Shown piece after piece: positions 58,350 to 64,000 of a stretch of 64,000 nucleotides of DNA. The notes beneath the pieces are model-generated. The model saw nothing but the letters and a program-made list of their open reading frames with translations. It was not told the origin of the DNA and ran no database searches. Numbering within the stretch: position 1 is the stretch's first letter; every line of letters starts with the position of its first letter. Location of the stretch: positions 165,026,575 through 165,090,574 of the forward strand of contig NC_134455.1 of the NCBI RefSeq assembly GCF_047948215.1. The letters are read 5' to 3'. The DNA is from Lycorma delicatula (taxonomy: Eukaryota; Arthropoda; Insecta; Hemiptera; Fulgoridae). The position numbers and the translations under genes were made by a program.

Positions 58350-59852
58350 ATGGGTGGGTGGCTCTGCGTGGTGGGTCTCGGGCGGTGTTCTCTGGGCGCT
58401 GGGGCGAGCCCAGTTGTGTTTGGCTCTGGCTCCAGTGCGCATGCGCTCTGCTGGAGTGGTCCGTTTTTCACCGGTACTCGTGGGACCAGGGTTTCAGTTC
58501 CAACAACAAACACAGTGATGGTTGGTGGTCCATCTGAAAAAACCACCAAATTAAGTCTTGCGAAGAGACCTCGGTCAGCTTTGTCTGACGAGGATAAAAG
58601 TCCTACTGAAGAGAACTTCTTAGAATCGAAATACAAAAATATTAGATTCGTTGTTCTCAGAAATAGTCAGGAAGGTGGCTCCCTTCAAAAGGTTTCACCG
58701 TTCTTAATAAACAAAACCATAACAGGTGCAAGTGGCTCCCCGAAGAATATCAGGAAATTACGCGACGGATCGATTTTGGTTGAAACATTCAACGATGAAC
58801 AGAGTCGATCTATCTTACGTCTCCGTAATATGGGTGGTATAAATATAAGTGCAGAATGCCACAAAACGTTAAATACGAGCCGGGGTGTAATTTTTTGTAG
58901 AGACCTTCTAGATATAGATATCTCGGAAATAGTTGATGAGCTTTGCCACCAAGATGTTGTTGAAGTAAAACGTATAATGAAACGGCAGAACGGAACAGAA
59001 GAACCGACACCGTCTCTTATATTAACATTTAATCTCCCTGTTCCACCAGAAAAGATTAAAGTGGGTTACCGCTCGGTTCGGGTACGACCATTCATACCCA
59101 ACCCACGGCGATGTTTCAGATGCCAAGGTTTTGGTCATACTACAACATCTTGTACAAAAACTGAGATCTGTGCTCGATGTGCTAAAGAAGGTCACAATGA
59201 CACTAACTGCGAAGAAAGTGAAAAATGCGCAAACTGCAGTGGTCCACATACAGCCCGCTCCCGAGATTGCCCAACTTTTAAAGAAGAAAAGGAAATTCTC
59301 AAAATCTGTACGGAGCAAAAACTATCTTTTCCGGCTGCACGTAGAGAATATAAAAAGATAAACAATTCACGGAACCTGGTTAAACCAGACGTATCTTTTG
59401 CCACCGCTACATCTAAACAAATTCCTACAAATGTTAATAATCAGCAGTGCGGATCCTGCAATGAGCTTAAAAAACTTGTTCAGATGCTATCTGATCAAGT
59501 AGCTTCACTTACAGCCACTATCTCAGAGCTGACAAAAATGAATAAAAAGTCCTCCGTCGCAGCTAGTGAATCAAACAGTATGATACATACGAAAGTTCCT
59601 ATTCCCAAAGTCGTACCGCCACGAATAGCGACTATCACAGCTGGCAGTAAGCCACCTAATAAGCTCCCCATAAAGGGAACCCACATAACTATCTCTTCTC
59701 GGATGTCAACTACAGCATCCCATTCAAATAAATCTCCTCCACCATCACCTCATATACTGGAGGATATGGTTGAAGAACCACCCGACCCTAGGGCATCGGA
59801 GTTCTTTAAAATAAAAAATACAAAAAAGAAAAACCGAATCACGTACAACTAA
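58350..59852 (+). CDS. LINE ORF1, gag-like RNA-binding protein with three zinc knuckles
   Basis: Open from a stop at 58266. The first in-frame ATG is at 58350 (500 residues); a second at 58518 (MVGGPSEKTT, 444 residues) lies after the GC-rich, Gly/Ser-rich leader and may be the true start. The centre carries GSILVETFND, GVIFCRDLL and SEIVDELCHQ. It is followed by three CCHC knuckles: CFRCQGFGHTTTSC (59112 on), CARCAKEGHNDTNC (59169 on) and CANCSGPHTARSRDC (59226 on). KEEKEILKICTEQKLSFPAA after the knuckles, and a polar Ser/Pro-rich tail, are typical of this group. ORF1 coats element RNA during retrotransposition. Intact, ending with TAA at 59850-59852. Confidence 0.85.
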   Translation: MGGWLCVVGLGRCSLGAGASPVVFGSGSSAHALCWSGPFFTGTRGTRVSVPTTNTVMVGGPSEKTTKLSLAKRPRSALSDEDKSPTEENFLESKYKNIRFVVLRNSQEGGSLQKVSPFLINKTITGASGSPKNIRKLRDGSILVETFNDEQSRSILRLRNMGGINISAECHKTLNTSRGVIFCRDLLDIDISEIVDELCHQDVVEVKRIMKRQNGTEEPTPSLILTFNLPVPPEKIKVGYRSVRVRPFIPNPRRCFRCQGFGHTTTSCTKTEICARCAKEGHNDTNCEESEKCANCSGPHTARSRDCPTFKEEKEILKICTEQKLSFPAARREYKKINNSRNLVKPDVSFATATSKQIPTNVNNQQCGSCNELKKLVQMLSDQVASLTATISELTKMNKKSSVAASESNSMIHTKVPIPKVVPPRIATITAGSKPPNKLPIKGTHITISSRMSTTASHSNKSPPPSPHILEDMVEEPPDPRASEFFKIKNTKKKNRITYN

Positions 59853-62800
59853 TTTTTATATAATTTCCGAAATTTATTTTTTTATTTATTTTTTACACTG
59901 TACATTATTCAGTGGAATGTTAGAGGTATTCGGTCCCGCATTGAAGATATTAGAGTACTAGCGCACACACATGATCCACTAATCATGTGTTTCCAAGAAA
60001 CTCACCTTCTACAACATGACCGAATTAGACTTAGAGGATACTTCTGCGAGAGATACGACTGCCTAGTAGACAGTAGGGAGAGTGGTGGAGTAGCGATTTT
60101 CATGAAGAATGGGGTGTCAGCTACAAGAATTCAACTAACCACTGTCATTCCTGCTATTGCAGTAAAGGTCTCTATTCCCTTCAAATTGCATATCTGCAAT
60201 CTGTACCTCTCACCGAACACTGAGTTCAGTGCTTTAGATGTCTCAAATCTCCTCACACAAATACCATCTCCATCGTTAATAGTAGGAGACTTCAATGCCC
60301 ATCATATTTCCTGGGGCTCAACCTTCTGCTCCACTCGAGGAAATACGATAAACAGATTGAGACAAGATTTTGACCTTTGCCTACTGAATAATGGATCACA
60401 CACATTCATGTCCTTATCAACTGGTACCTTGATCTTTCCATATGCTCACCGAATGTGCTCCCTCATTTAAATTGGTCGGTTTGTGATGACTTTCACGCCA
60501 GTGATCATAGACCAATTATTATTAGTTTCGGTGTAGACTGCGAGATTAAAAGAAGGCCACGGAGATGGATTGTTGAAAAGGCAGATTGGAACGGATACCA
60601 TAAAGCATTCCAATCTCAGTATGACGATGGAGCGAACATCCTCGACCAGTATTCTTCTTTTACGTCCATGATACTTGAGAATGCCAACAGATATATCCCA
60701 CATACATCGGGTAATCCTAGACGTCCTTTCGTTCCATGGTGGAACGATGATTGCAAAAATGCTATTAGGAATTGACGGCAGGCACTACGTAAATTTAATC
60801 GTAGGCCTACAACAGAACATCTAAATTTATACCGCAGGGCTAGAGCGGTGTGCCGTCGAGTATTCTTGGACGCTAAGAGGAACTCATGGACGAAATACGT
60901 GAGCACTATCTCACGCACTACTTCCACGTCTACTGTATGGAAGAAAATTCGTGCAATCTTCGGATCACCAAAACAATCTATTCTTGGTCTTATTGATGAA
61001 GGAGAACTCCTTTCATCATCCTCGGAAGTGGCAAATAGTCTAGCAAAATCTTTCCGCTCGGTGTCTCTCACCTCATCATATAATAACGATTTTCAACGGT
61101 ACAAGATACAAATCGTATTATCGTTAAACATTGGTGATTCGGTTGGTGAATTAAACACTCCATTCGTATTTAAAGAATTGTTACATGCACTTAAAAATTC
61201 ACGGGACACTTCCCCTGGACCGGACAACATTCGCCTTTCCATGCTTTCACACCTTCCTAATTCGGCACTACAACAACTTTTGAATATTTTCAACGGTTTA
61301 TTCTCCGAACAAGTCTTCCCACCCGGCTGGTCAGAAGCATTTATTATACCAGTACTAAAACCTGGTAAAGACCAGACGAACCCCTCAAGCTATCGCCCTA
61401 TTTCATTAACAAGCGTTTTGTGTAAAATAATGGAGAGAATGGTAAACCGCAGACTTACATGGTACTTCGAGAAACATGGCTTTCTATCTCCAGAACAGTG
61501 TGGTTTTCGACAAGGACGATCTTCTATTGACCATTTAGTGTCACTGGAAACAGCCATACAAAACGCTTTCCTAAATCGGCAACACCTCGTCGCTATCTTC
61601 TTCGATATAAAAAAGGTGTATGACACAGCCTGGCGACGTGGTATTCTTAACACTCTCAAAAAATGGGGAATCAAGGGCAATATGCTTGCTTTTATCCGGG
61701 GATTCTTAAATCACCGAACGGCTCGTGTTCGTGTGGATGATTCGCTCTCAGATAGTGTCATCTTGGAGAATGGAGTGCCCCAAGGTAGTGTATTAAGTGC
61801 CACCTTATTTTCTGTAGCCATAAATGATATTACCAAATGTGTTCAGGCTCCTGTCTCATGCTCTCTATTTGCTGACGACTTTGCTATCTACATTGCAAGC
61901 CGTTCGGCACCTACAGTAGAGAGATTGCTGCAGAACACTATATCTCACCTTGAAGCTTGGTCCAGGATTACTGGTTTCACATTTTCAGCCGAAAAAACAA
62001 AATGTGTCGTTTTTTCTCGGCTACGAAACCCTTCTATTCCGCAAATTTTTCTGAACGGTGAGACTATTACTATCTCTACTTACGTCAAGTTTTTAGGTTT
62101 ATTTTTTGATGCCCGTCTTACTTGGGTCAAACATTTAAAAGAATTGAAAACAAAATGTTCCAAAATTCTAGATATGATGCGAGTCCTTACTAACACCAAC
62201 TGGGGAGCCGATAGATCATGTATGATACGTTTTTACTATTCCTTTGTTCGCTCCCGTTTAGATTACGGTTGTGTGGCCTACTCTTCAGCTCGTCAAACCG
62301 TGCTTAAAATACTAGATAGTGTACATCATGCTTTCCTTCGGCTTGCCACAGGCGCGTTTAGATCTAGTCCTGTCGCAAGCTTACTTGTAGACTGTGGTGA
62401 ACCATCACTTTGGGATAGACGAGACCAGCTTTTATTATCGTATTTTGCTCGTCTCAGAGGACAACCAAATCACCCGGCTCTTGAGTCAGTCTTTAGAAAT
62501 CCTAATCTAGGAAAGTATGAGGACCATCCACGTCGTACTGCACCGGTAGGTATCCGTACCTGGCGTCTGCTGCAGCATATAAATGTTGACAAACCGTCAT
62601 TCTTTCCTATATATCCTTGCTCATATCCTCCGTGGAGAATAAACCTTATAAATTTTAATTTTGACCTGACCACATACAATAAACAATCAACACCATCTAT
62701 TGTCTTTCAGCAAATGTTTCAGTGTGTTCTCTCCAAGATGAAACCAGACGCGGTTGTATACACTGATGGATCGAAACAAAACGATACAGTTGGGTGTGCA

Positions 62801-63556
62801 TTTGTTGTTAATGAGAGAACTTATATGTTTGGTCTACCCTGTATTACGAGTGTGTTTACCGCTGAACTATACGCTATAAATAAGGCTCTAAACATCATTA
62901 ACCCTAAATATAGAAAAATTCTTATTTGCAGTGACTCGTGTAGTGCTCTCCAAGCCTTAAAAAACTTTTATTCCAAACATCCTATCGTCATTGAAATTTA
63001 CAACGCAATCACTGAGTTGAATAATCGCAACACAGAATTAAGTTTTTGCTGGGTCCCTAGCCACGTAGGGATTCCAGGTAATGAACATGCAGATTCCGCT
63101 GCCAAAGAAGCATGTAACCAGCCTCCTTTCACCACCCGAGTTGCTACTTCTGATTTCATTAACTATGTAAAACAATTATTAAGAACAAGGTGGCAAGGTG
63201 ATTGGACAGCTACCGTTGATAATAAACTCCGTTAGATTAAAGATTCTGTATTACCATGGAACTCCTCATACAGAAAACCCCGTCGTGACGAAGTAGTTCT
63301 CTGTCGATTGCGGATAGGACACACGAGAGTCACACACGAGTACCTGTTTACAAGAGGACAACCACCTCTATGCGCAAGATGCAACTGCCGCGTGACTGTG
63401 CGCCACATACTCGTGGACTGCATATGTTATGCGGCATTGCATCGTAAATTTAAACTACCTAGTAACATCCATGGTATCTTGCGTGATGATAAGGAGGTTT
63501 TAAACCGGATGTTTATGTTTTTACGTAGTATAGGGTTAATACAAAAAATTCAATAA
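59853..63556 (+). pseudogene. LINE ORF2: endonuclease, reverse transcriptase, RNase H, zinc knuckle
   Basis: Continues in the ORF1 frame straight after its TAA. Endonuclease: IIQWNVRGIRSR (59904 on), CFQETHLLQ, GGVAIFMKNG, LIVGDFNAHHISWGS, then (after a frameshift at about 60428) HASDHRPIIISFG. RT: NSRDTSPGPDNIRLSMLSH, VLKPGKDQTNPSSYRPISLT, CGFRQGRSSIDHLV, IFFDIKKVYDTAW (usual E-K-A is K-K-V here), GVPQGSVLSATLF, LFADDFAIY (FADD at 61868-61879). RNase H: VVYTDGSKQND (62753 on), TAELYAINKAL, ILICSDSCSALQ, FCWVPSHVGIPGNEHADSAA, with all four acidic residues present. Terminal knuckle CARCNCRVTVRHILVDC. Defects: the frameshift, TGA at 60773-60775 and TAG at 63233-63235; the frame otherwise runs on to 63556. 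Confidence 0.88.
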
Positions 63557-63611
63557 GTATGTATTCTTTTGTAATTGTATGTATTGTCGTCCTATGTATT
63601 GTTTTTGTTAT

Positions 63612-63643
63612 CCGAGTAGCGAGCCTTTTATACTCCCTATCGG
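63612..63643 (+). repeat. LINE 3' hairpin 1
   Basis: CCGAGTAGCGAG pairs with CTCCCTATCGG (one mismatch and one bulge) around the loop CCTTTTATA. It is preceded by TGTTTTTGTTAT. Confidence 0.8.
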
Positions 63644-63662
63644 AATTTTTTTTTTTTTTTTC

Positions 63663-63687
63663 TATATATATATATATATATATATAT
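63663..63687. repeat. (TA)n microsatellite
   Basis: About 12 uninterrupted TA units directly after a run of about 15 T residues in the LINE 3' region. Confidence 0.95.
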
Positions 63688-63870
63688 TCATATTTTTTTG
63701 TTTTTTAAATTCGTCTGTGATATTAGTTGTAAGATTTTTGTGATATTAGTTGTAAGACTTTAAACGTAATAGTTTTAAGTTTTATCTCCTTTTTTAGTTT
63801 TAAGTTTTATTTATTTTTAATGTGATTGTTTTTAACGTAGTTTTAAGTTACATGTTAGTGTTTTTGTTAT

Positions 63871-63900
63871 CCGAGAATGGGCCTTTTACACCCATTCCGG
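63871..63900 (+). repeat. LINE 3' hairpin 2
   Basis: CCGAGAATGGG pairs with CCCATTCCGG (one bulge) around the loop CCTTTTACA. It is preceded by the same TGTTTTTGTTAT word as hairpin 1, about 260 bases downstream of it. The stem sequence differs from hairpin 1 but stays paired. Confidence 0.8.
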
Positions 63901-64000
63901 ATTTTGTTTCTGTGATAGTAGTTTTAAGTTTTAATTTTATCTAACAACTTTAATTACTTTTATTTATTTATTTTCCGGGCGATGATAACATTCAACCGTT

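Larger units (their letters stand above)
58073..64000 (+). mobile_element. Near-full-length two-ORF LINE with RNase H (I/Jockey group)
   Basis: The 5' end is set near 58073, where AT-rich intron sequence changes to CTCCCCGACGGGGAGTC and a GC-rich leader. ORF1 (zinc-knuckle gag-like) is followed by ORF2 (endonuclease, RT, RNase H, terminal knuckle), then a 3' region with two hairpins, a (TA)n tract (63663-63687) and T runs. No poly-A or target-site duplication is seen before the window ends, so the 3' end lies beyond it. It shares the Derlin gene's orientation. ORF2 has one frameshift (about 60428) and two stops (60773, 63233), so the copy is recently dead or close to an active relative. Relatives lie at 1-505, 3560-3935 and 31765-34324. 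Confidence 0.88.

Noticed and set aside
58199..58636. 145-codon minus-strand frame, Pro/Arg-rich
   Set aside because: It is antisense to the GC-rich leader and start of LINE ORF1; GC-rich DNA has few stops in all frames.

Overview
The window is AT-rich animal nuclear DNA. It contains a spliced eukaryotic gene (GT-AG introns of 2-4 kb), non-LTR retrotransposons, tRNA-derived SINEs, Tc1/mariner and Helitron remnants, and long microsatellites. The repeat repertoire and the Derlin-1 sequence fit an insect, probably a hemipteran; that placement is my inference from family resemblance, since no search was possible.

Layout. 1-1.3 kb: minus-strand remnants of a LINE ORF1 and a Penelope-like reverse transcriptase. 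3.5-3.9 kb: the C-terminal end of the same LINE family. 4.5-6.45 kb: an RTE-like LINE with an 11-bp target-site duplication, inserted at the edge of an unclassified repeat whose second copy lies inverted at 16.9-17.25 kb. 8.2-9.6 kb: a decayed Tc1/mariner-type element with visible terminal inverted repeats. 12.38-12.57 kb: a perfect 73-bp inverted repeat. 15.4-25.5 kb: a graveyard of LINE fragments (Jockey-, R1- and I/Jockey-like), an internally deleted mariner, a Helitron N-terminus and SINEs. 28.2-29.76 kb: a broken copy of an uncharacterised Cys-rich protein family. 31.8-35.3 kb: an old copy of the LINE family fused to a truncated mariner. 42.4-44.0 kb: two more decayed transposases. 45.0-45.3 kb: a SINE with diverged target-site duplication.

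Genes. Only two items look like functioning host genes. The first is an intact single-exon 243-codon ORF at 39922-40653. Its C-terminal two thirds resemble the Rpn / PD-(D/E)XK 'transposase' family of bacteria, common in insect endosymbionts, but it starts with a signal-peptide-like segment; it is the best candidate for something undescribed (a domesticated, possibly secreted, horizontally acquired nuclease-like protein). The second is the first three coding exons of Derlin-1, an ER-associated degradation channel component (49899-56836, plus strand). Intron 2 holds a Tc1/mariner fossil and intron 3 holds a nearly full-length two-ORF LINE (about 58.07 kb to the window end). The remaining Derlin exons must lie beyond the window.

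The LINE at 58-64 kb is the youngest-looking element: ORF1 with three zinc knuckles, then endonuclease, reverse transcriptase, RNase H and a terminal zinc knuckle, with one frameshift and two stop codons. Its two ORFs share a frame and are separated by a single TAA, and its 3' region carries two hairpins with the same loop but different, still-paired stems.
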